From NCBI RefSeq assembly GCF_016862275.1, contig NZ_BOMQ01000059.1, forward strand, positions 95,276-159,275: a DNA stretch of 64,000 bases, read 5' to 3'. Numbering within the stretch: position 1 is the first letter of the stretch; every line of letters begins with the position of its first letter. Shown here one piece after another: positions 23,761-31,306 of this stretch. A model generated the notes under the pieces. It saw only the letters and a program-made list of their open reading frames with translations. It searched no databases and was not told the origin of the DNA. A program made the position numbers and the translations under genes. The stretch is from Actinoplanes nipponensis (lineage in GTDB: Bacteria; Actinomycetota; Actinomycetes; Mycobacteriales; Micromonosporaceae).

Positions 23761-23801
23761 GCGGACGGGTGACGCCTCGAACAACCCCCGCTCGCGCCGG
23801 G

Positions 23802-23816
23802 CATAATCGCGTCTCA
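23802..23816 (+). promoter_or_regulatory. Likely -10 box for a leaderless transcript
   Basis: CATAAT at 23802-23807 is followed eight bases later by ATG 23816, the spacing expected when transcription starts at the start codon. No good -35 box is seen. Confidence 0.4.
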
Positions 23817-24022
23817 TGAGCGCCGCCCGCCCCGACTTACCGCCGGCTGCGGTCGCCGCCCGCCTCGACGCCCCACCGGCTGCGGTCGGCGCCCGCCCCG
23901 ACGCCGTGACCCGCCGGCCCCGCACCGCCGTCAACCCGGGTAGCCGCGCCGCACGGTCGCGCCACCGCGACCTCCGGCTGCGCCACCGCGAGCCACAGCC
24001 GCGCCACCGCGAGCCCCGGTGA
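23816..24022 (+). CDS. Small arginine/proline-rich hypothetical protein
   Basis: A 68-residue frame beginning at an ATG just downstream of a -10-like CATAAT and ending in a GTGA overlap with the TPR-protein gene. The product is low-complexity, basic (Arg, Pro, Ala) and ends in two RHREP copies; no domain is recognised. The promoter position and overlap favour a real short upstream gene or a translated leader for the TPR/YibE operon, but composition alone would make it doubtful. Confidence 0.35.
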   Translation: MSAARPDLPPAAVAARLDAPPAAVGARPDAVTRRPRTAVNPGSRAARSRHRDLRLRHREPQPRHREPR

Positions 24023-25200
24023 CCGGCGACGACCCGTACCGCCGCGCCCGGCTGCTGGCCGAGGCCGGCCGGTCCGCGGACGCCGAGGCCCAGCTGCGGT
24101 CCGCGCTGGCCGGCGCGCCCGCCGACGCCGACATGCTCACCCTGCTCGGCTTCGTGCTGCGCCGGCAGCAGGACTACCCGGCCGCGCTGGCGGCCTGCGA
24201 CGCGGCCGTGGCGGCCGACCCGGGGCTCGCCGACGCGCACGCGGAGCGCGCGGAGTCGCTGATCGCGCTGATCCGCGACGGGGACGCGGTCGCCGCCGCC
24301 GGGGAGGCGGTCCGGCTGGCCCCGCAGCAGCCCGCCGGGCATCGGGTGCTGGCCCGCGCGCTCGCCGCCGGGCGCCGCTTCCCCGAGGCCCGCGCCGCGG
24401 CCCGGCACGGCCTGACGCTGGCCCCGGACGCCGTTGAGGGACTGCTCACGCTGGCCGAGGTGGAGCGGGCCGCGGGCGGCCGGGACGCGGCCGAGGAGGC
24501 GGCCCGGGCCGCGCTGGCGGTCGAGCCGGACCACCCGTACGGGCGTTGGCTGCTCGCCATGCTCGACGCGGAGCGGCTGCGCGTCGGCCGGTCCCTGCGC
24601 GGGCTGCACGAGGTGGCCCGGGCGAACCCGGCCCGCCCCGACGTGATCTCGATGACCTGGCCGGTGCGGGGCCTGCTGGGGGCGCTGCGCCGGTGGTTCT
24701 CCGCCGCGGTGCTGCTCGTCGTGGCGGCCGTGGCGGTGGCCCCGGTGTGGCCGCCGGCCGCGACCGGCGGCCGGATCCTCGCCGGTCTCTTCGCGGTGGT
24801 CGTGACCGGCTTCGCGGCCCGGGTGCTGATCCCGGCGGGCCGGCTGCCGTGGCGCTGCCTGCGGCTGGCGCCCGCGCTGCTGCGCCGCGCGACGCGGGCC
24901 GCGCTGGGCACGGTGGCGGTCATGGTCGCGCTCCTGCTGGGGTACGCCGGAACGGGCCGGTGGTGGCTGCCGGTGCTCGCCCTGGCCGCGGTACCGGTGC
25001 TGTGGGCCCTGGGCCTGGCCGAGTTGCTCGGCGCCCGGCTGGACGACCCGGGTTTCGCCAGCGCCGCGCGGGCCCTGGGCGGGGACGTCCGGGACTGGGC
25101 CGGCGAGCTGGGCCGCTGGTGGCGCGAGACGAAGCGCGAGCTGCGGGAGACCTGGAACGACGACCAGCCGCTGCCGCCGCGCCCCGGGCCGACGGGATGA
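24019..25200 (+). CDS. TPR-repeat membrane protein
   Basis: A 393-residue protein. Residues ~5-200 are about five tetratricopeptide repeats (ADMLTLLGFVLRRQQDYPAALAACDAAVAADP is one copy), which mediate protein-protein contacts. Residues ~215-345 hold four hydrophobic helices (AAVLLVVAAVAVAPVWPPA; ILAGLFAVVVTGFAARVLI; AALGTVAVMVALLLGYAG; LPVLALAAVPVLWALGLAE). A charged tail with tryptophans closes the protein. Its stop overlaps the YibE/F start (ATGA), so the two likely work together. The specific role is unknown. Confidence 0.82.
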   Translation: MTGDDPYRRARLLAEAGRSADAEAQLRSALAGAPADADMLTLLGFVLRRQQDYPAALAACDAAVAADPGLADAHAERAESLIALIRDGDAVAAAGEAVRLAPQQPAGHRVLARALAAGRRFPEARAAARHGLTLAPDAVEGLLTLAEVERAAGGRDAAEEAARAALAVEPDHPYGRWLLAMLDAERLRVGRSLRGLHEVARANPARPDVISMTWPVRGLLGALRRWFSAAVLLVVAAVAVAPVWPPAATGGRILAGLFAVVVTGFAARVLIPAGRLPWRCLRLAPALLRRATRAALGTVAVMVALLLGYAGTGRWWLPVLALAAVPVLWALGLAELLGARLDDPGFASAARALGGDVRDWAGELGRWWRETKRELRETWNDDQPLPPRPGPTG

Positions 25201-26378
25201 GCCACGACCACGGGCCGCCGCCGGCCGCCTCCCGGCGTACCCGGCGCCTGGTCACCGCGGTGCTGGTGCCGGCCGCCGTGGCCACGCTGGTCGCGTTGAT
25301 CGTGCTGTGGCCGGGCGACGTGCGCTCCGAGCCGGCCTCCGGCGGCGGGCAGCGGGCCCTGGGCACCGTCACCGCCGTCACCGAGCAGGCCTGCCCGGCC
25401 GGCGCCGCGCAACAGCGTTGCGGCGCGGCCACGGTACGGGTCACCGAGGGCCCCGGCGCCGGCGCCGACCAGACCGTCGACCTGCCCCAGGGGCCCGGGA
25501 CCAGCGCGCTGCACGTGGGCGACGACGTGGTGCTGCTCTACTTCCCGGACGCGGTGCCGGGCGGGCGCGCGTACACGGTGGTGGACCGGCAGCGCTCGAC
25601 CCCGATGATCTGGCTGGTGCTGGTGGCGGTCGTGGTGATCGTGGCCTTCGGGCGTCTGCGCGGGGTCACGTCGCTGGCCGGCCTGGCCGTGAGCTTCGCC
25701 CTGCTGCTGCTGTTCGTGGTGCCGGCCATCCTCGACGGTTCGCCGCCGCTGCTGATCGCGGTGGTGGGCGCGTCGGCCATCATGTTCGCGGCGCTGTACC
25801 TGACCCACGGCGTGAACGTGCACACGTCGGTGGCGGTGGCCGGCACGCTGGCCGCGCTGGTGCTCACCGGCGTGCTGGGCGCGGTGTTCACCTCGTTGCT
25901 GGGCCTGAGCGGGCTGGGCAGCGACGACAGCGCGACCCTGGCGGTCACCCGGGCCGGGCTGGACCTGCGCGGGCTGCTGCTGGCGGGCATCGTGATCGGC
26001 GCCCTGGGGGTGCTGGACGACGTGACGGTCACCCAGGCGGTGACGGTCGCGGAGATGACGCCGGGGGCGACGAGCCGCTGGGCGCTGTACCGGGCGGCGA
26101 TCCGGGTGGGCCGGGCGCACGTGGGTTCGGCGGTCAACACCATCGTGCTGGCCTACGCGGGCGCGTCGCTGCCGCTGCTGTTGCTGATCGCCGCCTCCCG
26201 TGAACCGGTGACCGACCTGCTGACCAGCGAGTACCTGGCCCAGGAGATCCTGCGCAGCGCGGTGGGCACGATCGGGCTGGTCGCCTCGGTGCCGATCACC
26301 ACGGCGCTGGCCGCGCTGGTGGCGGACCTGCGCCCCGGGACGCCGGAGCGACCGGGCCGGCACGCCCGCCGGGCCTGA
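25197..26378 (+). CDS. YibE/F-family membrane protein
   Basis: A 393-residue integral membrane protein matching YibE/F (PF07907). A short N-terminal helix (about 20-40) precedes an extracytoplasmic beta-rich segment with two cysteines (about 63 and 73), then roughly seven helices follow, with the conserved LGVLDDVTVTQAVTVAEM loop and AGASLPLLLL helix. The family may transport a solute, but no substrate is established. The ATG was chosen for its four-base overlap with the TPR gene; a much longer frame upstream is an artefact. A perfect hairpin follows the stop immediately. Confidence 0.93.
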   Translation: MSHDHGPPPAASRRTRRLVTAVLVPAAVATLVALIVLWPGDVRSEPASGGGQRALGTVTAVTEQACPAGAAQQRCGAATVRVTEGPGAGADQTVDLPQGPGTSALHVGDDVVLLYFPDAVPGGRAYTVVDRQRSTPMIWLVLVAVVVIVAFGRLRGVTSLAGLAVSFALLLLFVVPAILDGSPPLLIAVVGASAIMFAALYLTHGVNVHTSVAVAGTLAALVLTGVLGAVFTSLLGLSGLGSDDSATLAVTRAGLDLRGLLLAGIVIGALGVLDDVTVTQAVTVAEMTPGATSRWALYRAAIRVGRAHVGSAVNTIVLAYAGASLPLLLLIAASREPVTDLLTSEYLAQEILRSAVGTIGLVASVPITTALAALVADLRPGTPERPGRHARRA

Positions 26379-26403
26379 GGGCGGCGGGCGCTACCCGCCG
26401 CCC
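26379..26403. terminator. Bidirectional hairpin terminator between convergent genes
   Basis: A perfect ten-base stem (GGGCGGCGGG with its complement) and a five-base loop begin directly after the YibE/F stop. The SCO5389-family gene ends 13 bases beyond on the other strand, so both are served. Confidence 0.8.
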
Positions 26404-26415
26404 GGGCCGCCGGTG

Positions 26416-26808
26416 TCAGCAGTTGCGCAGCTCCGGGGTCTGGTTGAGCAGCTGGCCGCGCGGGGAGACGAAGGCCCGGTAGCGGTCGCCTCCCACGGCG
26501 CCGGGGCGGAAGGCCGCGACCCGGTGGCAGTTCTGGAAGACCAGCTTCGCGCCGAAGTGGCGCTCCAGGCCGCCGCGGATGGCGTCGCTGGCCAGCGCGC
26601 GCAGCAGCTCGCCGCGGGCGCGCTCGGACGGCGGCGGGACCTCGTGGTCGGCGAACTCGCCGCCGCCGGCGTCCAGGTCGGCCATGACCTTGCTGACCAC
26701 CTCCCACGCGTACGGCAGCGACGTGCGGACACACTCGACGAACTGGGCGTCCAGGACCTCGCCGCGCTCGGCGGCGGCCAGCAGGTCCGGGGAGACGGTG
26801 AGCGACAT
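26416..26808 (-). CDS. SCO5389-family protein
   Basis: A 130-residue cytoplasmic protein strongly resembling a conserved actinobacterial family typified by SCO5389 of Streptomyces; its function is not established. Characteristic segments are VSPDLLAAAERGEV, FVECVRTSLPYAWEV, RGELLRALASDAIRGGLERHFG and FQNCHRVAAF. It has cysteines at 26, 94 and 130, which could bind metal or form disulfides. The start is set at the ATG 26808; an extension is unsupported. The promoter has a perfect 7-1-7 Fur-family palindrome between -35 and -10 boxes, so zinc-responsive repression is predicted. Confidence 0.88.
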   Translation of the reverse strand: MSLTVSPDLLAAAERGEVLDAQFVECVRTSLPYAWEVVSKVMADLDAGGGEFADHEVPPPSERARGELLRALASDAIRGGLERHFGAKLVFQNCHRVAAFRPGAVGGDRYRAFVSPRGQLLNQTPELRNC

Positions 26809-26858
26809 GCGGATTCCTTCCACAGGGGCGCCGCCGGCGGGCGCCGGCGGCGAGCTCC

Positions 26859-26887
26859 ATCTTGTTGGAAATGATTTCCATTGTAAA
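26859..26887 (-). promoter_or_regulatory. Promoter with Zur/Fur-family box for the SCO5389-family gene
   Basis: On the minus strand, TTTACA (26887-26882) and CAAGAT (26864-26859) are -35 and -10 boxes with an exact 17-base spacer. The spacer contains the perfect palindrome TGGAAAT-C-ATTTCCA (26880-26866). The 7-1-7 layout with a central AT-rich dyad is the Fur-superfamily pattern and most resembles actinobacterial Zur sites. The site could also act on the divergent gene at 27000. Confidence 0.7.
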
Positions 26888-26999
26888 GAAGGCCACGCCG
26901 AGGTCACCCGGGCGGAGACCCGGCCGGCTTGACCCCGGGCGGGGCGACCCGGTTGGGTGAGCCAGCGACCCGCCCCACCGCCGAAACGGAGCCCGCCCG

Positions 27000-28244
27000 G
27001 TGATCCTCGACTGGCCCGCCTGCCGCAACGCCCGCGACCTGGGCGGACTGCCCACTCAGGACGGAGGCCGGATCCGCGCCGGCGCGCTGCTGCGCTCCGA
27101 CCACCACGCCGGGATGTCACCGGCGGAGGTCGCGGCGGTCCGGGCGGCCGGGGTGTCGCGGATCGTGGACCTGCGCCGGCCGCGCGAGCTGGCCGAGCGG
27201 CCCAGCCCGTTCGCCGGCGACCCGATCTACGCCCACGTGCCGCTGCTGATGGACGAGATCACCTACGCGGTCCCGGAGGATTCGTACGCGCCCCTGCTCG
27301 AGCACAACAAGGAGCACGTGGCGGCGGCGTTCCGGGCGGTCGCCGAGGCCCCGCCGGGTGGCGTGCTCGTGCACTGCCACGGCGGCCGCGACCGCACCGG
27401 CACCCTGGTGGCCCTGGCGCTGACCGTCGCCGGCGTGGGCCCGGAGGTGGTCGCCGAGGACTACGCGCTCACCGAGCAGTCGCCGGCCGCGATCATGCTC
27501 AACACGCTGGAGCAGGTCGAGCGGGCGTACGGGGGCGTGGAGGCGTACCTGCGCGGCATCGGCGTCGAGCAGCGCCACCTCGACGCGGTCCGCGAGCGCC
27601 TGCGCGAACCGGAGTTCCTGACCGCCGCCCGCAACGGCTGGGGCGCCCTGGCCGAGGAGTACGCGGACCGCTTCCGGGGCGACCTGACCGGCCGGATCTG
27701 GGACCGGGCGCTGCTGAGCGGCTTCGCCGAGCTGGTGCGCGCCGCCCCGGGCCCGGTCGTCGAGGTCGGGTCCGGCCCCGGCGACACGGCCGCGTACCTG
27801 CACGGCCTGGGCCTCGACATCACCGGCATCGACCTGTCGCCGGAGATGGTGGCGGTGGCCCGGCGGGACCATCCGCAGGTGCGCTTCGAGGTCGGCTCGA
27901 TGACGGCGCTGGCCGTGCCCGACGCGTCGCTGGCCGGGCTGGTCGCCTGGTACTCCGTCATCAACGTGCCGGACGAGCACCTGCCCGCGGTGTTCGCCGA
28001 GTTCCACCGGGTGCTGGCCCCGGGCGCGCCGGTGATCCTGGCGTTCCAGAGCGGCGACGAGGTCCGCGTGATCCGGGACATCACCTTCCACCGCCGCCGG
28101 CCCGAGGCCGTCACCGCGCTGCTGGCCGAGGCCGGCCTGGAACCGGTGCTGCGGACGGTGCGCGAACCGGCCGAGTACCCGACCCAGGTCGAGGAGGTCC
28201 CGCAGGCCTACCTGGTGGCCCGCCGGGCGCCGGCGGACCGGTAG
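27000..28244 (+). CDS. Fusion of a tyrosine phosphatase and a SAM methyltransferase
   Basis: A 414-residue two-domain protein. Residues ~1-190 are a bacterial/fungal-type tyrosine phosphatase (PF13350): the start DWPACRNARDLGGL, and the P-loop HCHGGRDRTG with nucleophile C126 and R132, are intact. Residues ~235-340 are a class I methyltransferase with motif I VEVGSGPGDTAAYLHG, IDLSPEMVAVARRD and VLAPGAPVILAFQSG. The linkage is unusual; each half is common alone. Both active sites look complete. The GTG at 27000 gives the family N-terminus. It diverges from the SCO5389-family gene. A substrate shared by both halves is unknown. Confidence 0.88.
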   Translation: MILDWPACRNARDLGGLPTQDGGRIRAGALLRSDHHAGMSPAEVAAVRAAGVSRIVDLRRPRELAERPSPFAGDPIYAHVPLLMDEITYAVPEDSYAPLLEHNKEHVAAAFRAVAEAPPGGVLVHCHGGRDRTGTLVALALTVAGVGPEVVAEDYALTEQSPAAIMLNTLEQVERAYGGVEAYLRGIGVEQRHLDAVRERLREPEFLTAARNGWGALAEEYADRFRGDLTGRIWDRALLSGFAELVRAAPGPVVEVGSGPGDTAAYLHGLGLDITGIDLSPEMVAVARRDHPQVRFEVGSMTALAVPDASLAGLVAWYSVINVPDEHLPAVFAEFHRVLAPGAPVILAFQSGDEVRVIRDITFHRRRPEAVTALLAEAGLEPVLRTVREPAEYPTQVEEVPQAYLVARRAPADR

Positions 28245-28269
28245 CGGCCGGGGCCGCCCGCGGCTCGCG

Positions 28270-29007
28270 TCACGACGACGAGGTCCACTGCACCGACAGG
28301 CCGGTGGCCGCGCGTTCCGTGCGGACCTCCATCACCGTGCCCAGGATGGTCGCGCGGTCCACCACGATCGGCTGGTCGTCCAGCCCGTAGGTGACCCGGT
28401 CGGAGACGAAGACCGGGGTGCCCGCCGCCTGGCGCAGCAGCTCGGCCACGGGCGACGCCAGCACCTCCGGGCGCAGCACCTCCGAGGCGCGGTGCACCAC
28501 GACGCCGTGCTCGGCGATGGCCGCGTACAGGGAGGTGTCGCTGAGGTCGGTGTCGCGCAGCTCGGCGCCGACGGGGGAGCGCACCCAGGACAGCTGGTGC
28601 ACGGCGGGCCGGCCGGCCAGCAGCCGCAACCGTTCCAGGCGCAGCGCCCGGCCGCCGCCCAGGTGCGCCGCGACCCAGGCGGGCGGCCGGTGCAGGGCCT
28701 GGCCGAGGATCTCCGTGCTGACCGTGCGGCCCTGCGCGCGCAGATCCTCGGCCAGCCCGCGCAGCGAGTCCAGCCGGTAGGTGGCCTTCGGCGACGCGAC
28801 GAACGTGCCGCGCCCCGGCTGCTGGGACAGCAGGCCGTCGTCCTCGAGCCGGCGCAGCGCCTGCCGCAGCGTCACGAGCGTCACCCCGTACGCGGCGCTC
28901 AGCTCCTTCTGCGGCGGCAGCGCCGAGCCCGGCGGCAGCTCGCCGCCGCGGATCTTGGCGGTCAGGTCAGCCGCGATGACCTGATACTTCGGCGTGCGGC
29001 GTTCCAG
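28270..29007 (-). CDS. GntR/HutC-family regulator, probable CTG start
   Basis: The 245-residue reading gives a complete HutC-type regulator: winged helix at about residues 8-72 (YQVIAADLTAKIRGGELPPG, then TLVTLRQALRRLEDDGLL) and UTRA effector domain from ~90 to 235. The first ATG/GTG/TTG in frame is the GTG at 28884, which would delete most of the winged helix. A CTG at 29007 gives the expected start ERRTPKYQV and has a GGGGGTG ribosome-like stretch just upstream, so I propose CTG initiation. It overlaps the end of trpA by 41 bases. Two matched palindromes upstream of trpB are its likely targets. Confidence 0.85.
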   Translation of the reverse strand: MERRTPKYQVIAADLTAKIRGGELPPGSALPPQKELSAAYGVTLVTLRQALRRLEDDGLLSQQPGRGTFVASPKATYRLDSLRGLAEDLRAQGRTVSTEILGQALHRPPAWVAAHLGGGRALRLERLRLLAGRPAVHQLSWVRSPVGAELRDTDLSDTSLYAAIAEHGVVVHRASEVLRPEVLASPVAELLRQAAGTPVFVSDRVTYGLDDQPIVVDRATILGTVMEVRTERAATGLSVQWTSSS

Positions 29008-29770
29008 GAGACACCCCCAGGTCGAGTGCGGTGCGCAGGGCCGCGACGTCGGCGCCGAGCGCGCCGGCCGTGGCTCCGTCGAGAACCCTACGCATCAGCG
29101 CCGACGCGATCACCACGCCGTCCCCGGCGCGTCCCGCCTCGGCCGCCTGCGCCGGGGTGGAGACCCCGAAGCCGATCAGCACGGGCAGGTCGGTGGCCCG
29201 CTTGACCCGGGCGGCGAGGACGGCGGCCGAGCCGGCCAGCGCAGCGCGCTCGCCGGTGGTGCCCATGACGCTGATCGCGTACACGAAACCGCGGCTGCGC
29301 GCGCCGATCTCCCGCAGCCGGTCGTCCGGGGTGGAGGGCGCGGCCAGCAGGACCAGGTCGACGCCCGCGGCCGCCGCGGCGGCCTCCAGCCCGGCCGATT
29401 CCTCCAGCGGCAGGTCGGGCACGATCAGCCCGCGGACCCCGGCGGCGGCCAGCGCCGGGACGCCGATCCGCAGGACGATGTTCGCGTACGTCATGACGAT
29501 CACCGGCACCCGCAGCGGCGTGGCGGCGATGTCGGCCAGGATCGACTCCACCGTGGCCCCGCGGGCCAGCGCCCGGTCGGAGGCCTCCTGGATGGTCGGC
29601 CCGTCGAGCATCGGGTCGGAGAACGGCAGCCCGACCTCGATCGCGTCCGCCCCGGCCTCCTGGTACGCGCGCAGGAAGCCGGTCCAGTCGGCGGTGATGC
29701 CCCCGGTCACGTAGGGCACCAGCAGCGGCCGCCCGTCCGCTCGCAGCGCGGTGCTCAGTGCGGTGCTCAT
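28967..29770 (-). CDS. trpA: Tryptophan synthase alpha subunit
   Basis: A 267-residue TIM-barrel enzyme that splits indole-3-glycerol phosphate into indole and glyceraldehyde 3-phosphate. The catalytic pair is E45 and D56 in EVGLPFSDPMLDGP; VPYVTGG, VIVMTYANIV and LIGFGVSTP are further family marks. It pairs with TrpB, and its ATG overlaps the trpB stop (ATGA). No other trp genes are present, so the rest of the pathway is elsewhere. The HutC-type gntR gene begins inside its 3' end, so the three genes form one unit. Confidence 0.97.
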   Translation of the reverse strand: MSTALSTALRADGRPLLVPYVTGGITADWTGFLRAYQEAGADAIEVGLPFSDPMLDGPTIQEASDRALARGATVESILADIAATPLRVPVIVMTYANIVLRIGVPALAAAGVRGLIVPDLPLEESAGLEAAAAAAGVDLVLLAAPSTPDDRLREIGARSRGFVYAISVMGTTGERAALAGSAAVLAARVKRATDLPVLIGFGVSTPAQAAEAGRAGDGVVIASALMRRVLDGATAGALGADVAALRTALDLGVSPGTPHAEVSGHRG

Positions 29771-30939
29771 CGCAGACCCTCCATCAGCTGGGACATGTCC
29801 TTGTCGCCGCGGCCCGAGAGGGTCAGCAGCACGGTCGAGCCGGCCGGCAGCTCCGCCGTCCCGGCCGCGCGCAGCACCCAGGCCACCGCGTGCGCCGATT
29901 CGAGCGCGCAGATGATCCCCTCGCGCTCGGCGAGGCGGCGCACCGCGGCCAGTACCTCGTCGTCGGTGACGGTGACGTAGCGGGCCCGGCCGAGCCCGCT
30001 GAGCTGCGCGTGTTCCGGGCCGACGCCCGGGTAGTCGAGGCCGGCGGCGATCGAGTGGGCCTCGGCGACCTGACCGTGGCGGTCCTGCAGCACCAGGGAC
30101 CGGGAGCCGTGCAGCACCCCGGGCTCGCCGGCGGAGACCGCGGCACCGCCGGCCGCCTCGACGCCGATCAGCCGCGCCCCGGTGTCGGCGAACCCCGCGA
30201 ACGTCCCGGCGGCGTTGGAGCCGCCGCCCACGCAGGCGACGACCACGTCCGGGACGCCGGTGCTCAGCTCGGCCGCGACCTGCCCCCGCGCCTCGTCGCC
30301 GATCACCCGCTGGAACTCCCGGACCATCCACGGGTACGGGTGCGGCCCGGCGACCGACCCGAGGCAGAAGTGGGTGTCCTCGACGGCCGACACCCAGGCG
30401 CGCATGGCCTCGTTGGTGGCGTCCTTGAGCGTCCGGCTGCCGCTGGTCACGGGGATCACCTCGGCGCCCAGCAGGTTCATCCGGAAGACGTTGAGGGCCT
30501 GCCGCTCGATGTCGCGTGCGCCCATGTAGACGGTGGCGCGCAGCCCGAACAGCGCGGCCGCGGTGGCCGTGGCGACGCCGTGCTGCCCGGCCCCGGTCTC
30601 GGCGATGAGCCGGGTCTTGCCCATGCGCCGGGCCAGCAGCGCCTGCCCCAGCACATTGTTGATCTTGTGAGAGCCGGTGTGGGCCAGGTCCTCGCGCTTG
30701 AGCAGCAGCGTGATCCCCAGCTCGGCGGAGAGGTTGCGGGCGGCGGTGAGGGCGGTGGGGCGCCCGGCGTAGGTGCGCCGGTGGCCGTCGAGCTCCTGGC
30801 GGAACGCCGGGTCGGCCCAGGCGTCCCGGAAGGCCTGTTCGAGGGCGAGGCAGGCGGGGACGAGGGACTCGGGGACGTATCGGCCGCCGAACTCCCCGAA
30901 GCGGCCGCCGGCGGCGGGTTCGCGCATGACCACGGTCAC
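29767..30939 (-). CDS. trpB: Tryptophan synthase beta subunit
   Basis: A 390-residue PLP enzyme condensing indole and serine to tryptophan. K92 in HTGSHKINN is the PLP lysine; ETGAGQHGVATA, GGGSNAAGTF and LLTLSGRGDKD are conserved. The start RFGEFGGRYVPESL is typical. GTG 30939 is chosen because GGAGG lies six bases upstream; ATG 30927 is the alternative. The promoter (TTGTGG, 17 bases, TATAGA) overlaps one AGTTCTATAACT palindrome, with a second upstream, which suggests repression by the linked GntR protein in place of the usual attenuation. Confidence 0.97.
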   Translation of the reverse strand: MTVVMREPAAGGRFGEFGGRYVPESLVPACLALEQAFRDAWADPAFRQELDGHRRTYAGRPTALTAARNLSAELGITLLLKREDLAHTGSHKINNVLGQALLARRMGKTRLIAETGAGQHGVATATAAALFGLRATVYMGARDIERQALNVFRMNLLGAEVIPVTSGSRTLKDATNEAMRAWVSAVEDTHFCLGSVAGPHPYPWMVREFQRVIGDEARGQVAAELSTGVPDVVVACVGGGSNAAGTFAGFADTGARLIGVEAAGGAAVSAGEPGVLHGSRSLVLQDRHGQVAEAHSIAAGLDYPGVGPEHAQLSGLGRARYVTVTDDEVLAAVRRLAEREGIICALESAHAVAWVLRAAGTAELPAGSTVLLTLSGRGDKDMSQLMEGLR

Positions 30940-30952
30940 GGTGTGCCTCCAA

Positions 30953-31006
30953 AGTTCTATAACTCTTAGGCGAGTGTGCCACAACGATGCCCAGAGTTCT
31001 AGAACT
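30953..31006 (-). promoter_or_regulatory. trpBA promoter with two GntR-type operators
   Basis: AGTTCTATAACT (30953-30964) and perfect AGTTCTAGAACT (30995-31006) have centres 42 bases apart, four helical turns. On the minus strand -35 TTGTGG (30984-30979) and -10 TATAGA (30961-30956) have a 17-base spacer; the first operator covers the -10 box and the second lies just upstream of the -35 box. The HutC-type regulator encoded after trpA is the likely ligand. Confidence 0.75.
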
Positions 31007-31048
31007 TTAAAACGTTGCCCCGGCGGCCCGGGCGGCTTGGCTGCGGCA

Positions 31049-31306
31049 ATGGCCGTCTCCTGCCTCCTCTGCGCGACGCCGCGCACCGGCAGCTCCCTGC
31101 TCCTGGGCCTGCTGGCCTCGACCGGGATCGCCGGCCACCCCGAGGCCTACTTCCGGGCCCAAGGACGAGCAGCAGTGGGCGGACCGGTGGGGCGTCACCG
31201 AGCTGCCCGGACACGGCGTACCCGATCCGCCCCCCTGCACCGCCGCCAGGCCGACCGGCTGAACGTCGCCTGGGCCGCCCGCTACCGGACCGGAACCGCC
31301 CGCTAG
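31049..31306 (+). pseudogene. Stf0-type sulfotransferase remnant
   Basis: The first ~37 codons read as the N-terminus of a Stf0-family sulfotransferase (trehalose 2-sulfotransferase type): CLLCATPRTGSSLLLGLL is the PAPS-binding region, then GHPEAYFR. At about 31160 the frame shifts; the continuation KDEQQWADRWGV is found in another frame. A short tail (LNVAWAARY) is again in the first frame. Most of the usual ~250 residues are missing, so the gene is dead. It ends four bases inside the convergent response-regulator gene. Confidence 0.75.

Noticed and set aside
23250..23804. A 184-codon minus-strand gene across the repeats
   Set aside because: It is Pro/Arg/Ser low-complexity that simply translates the repeats, with no domain or ribosome site.
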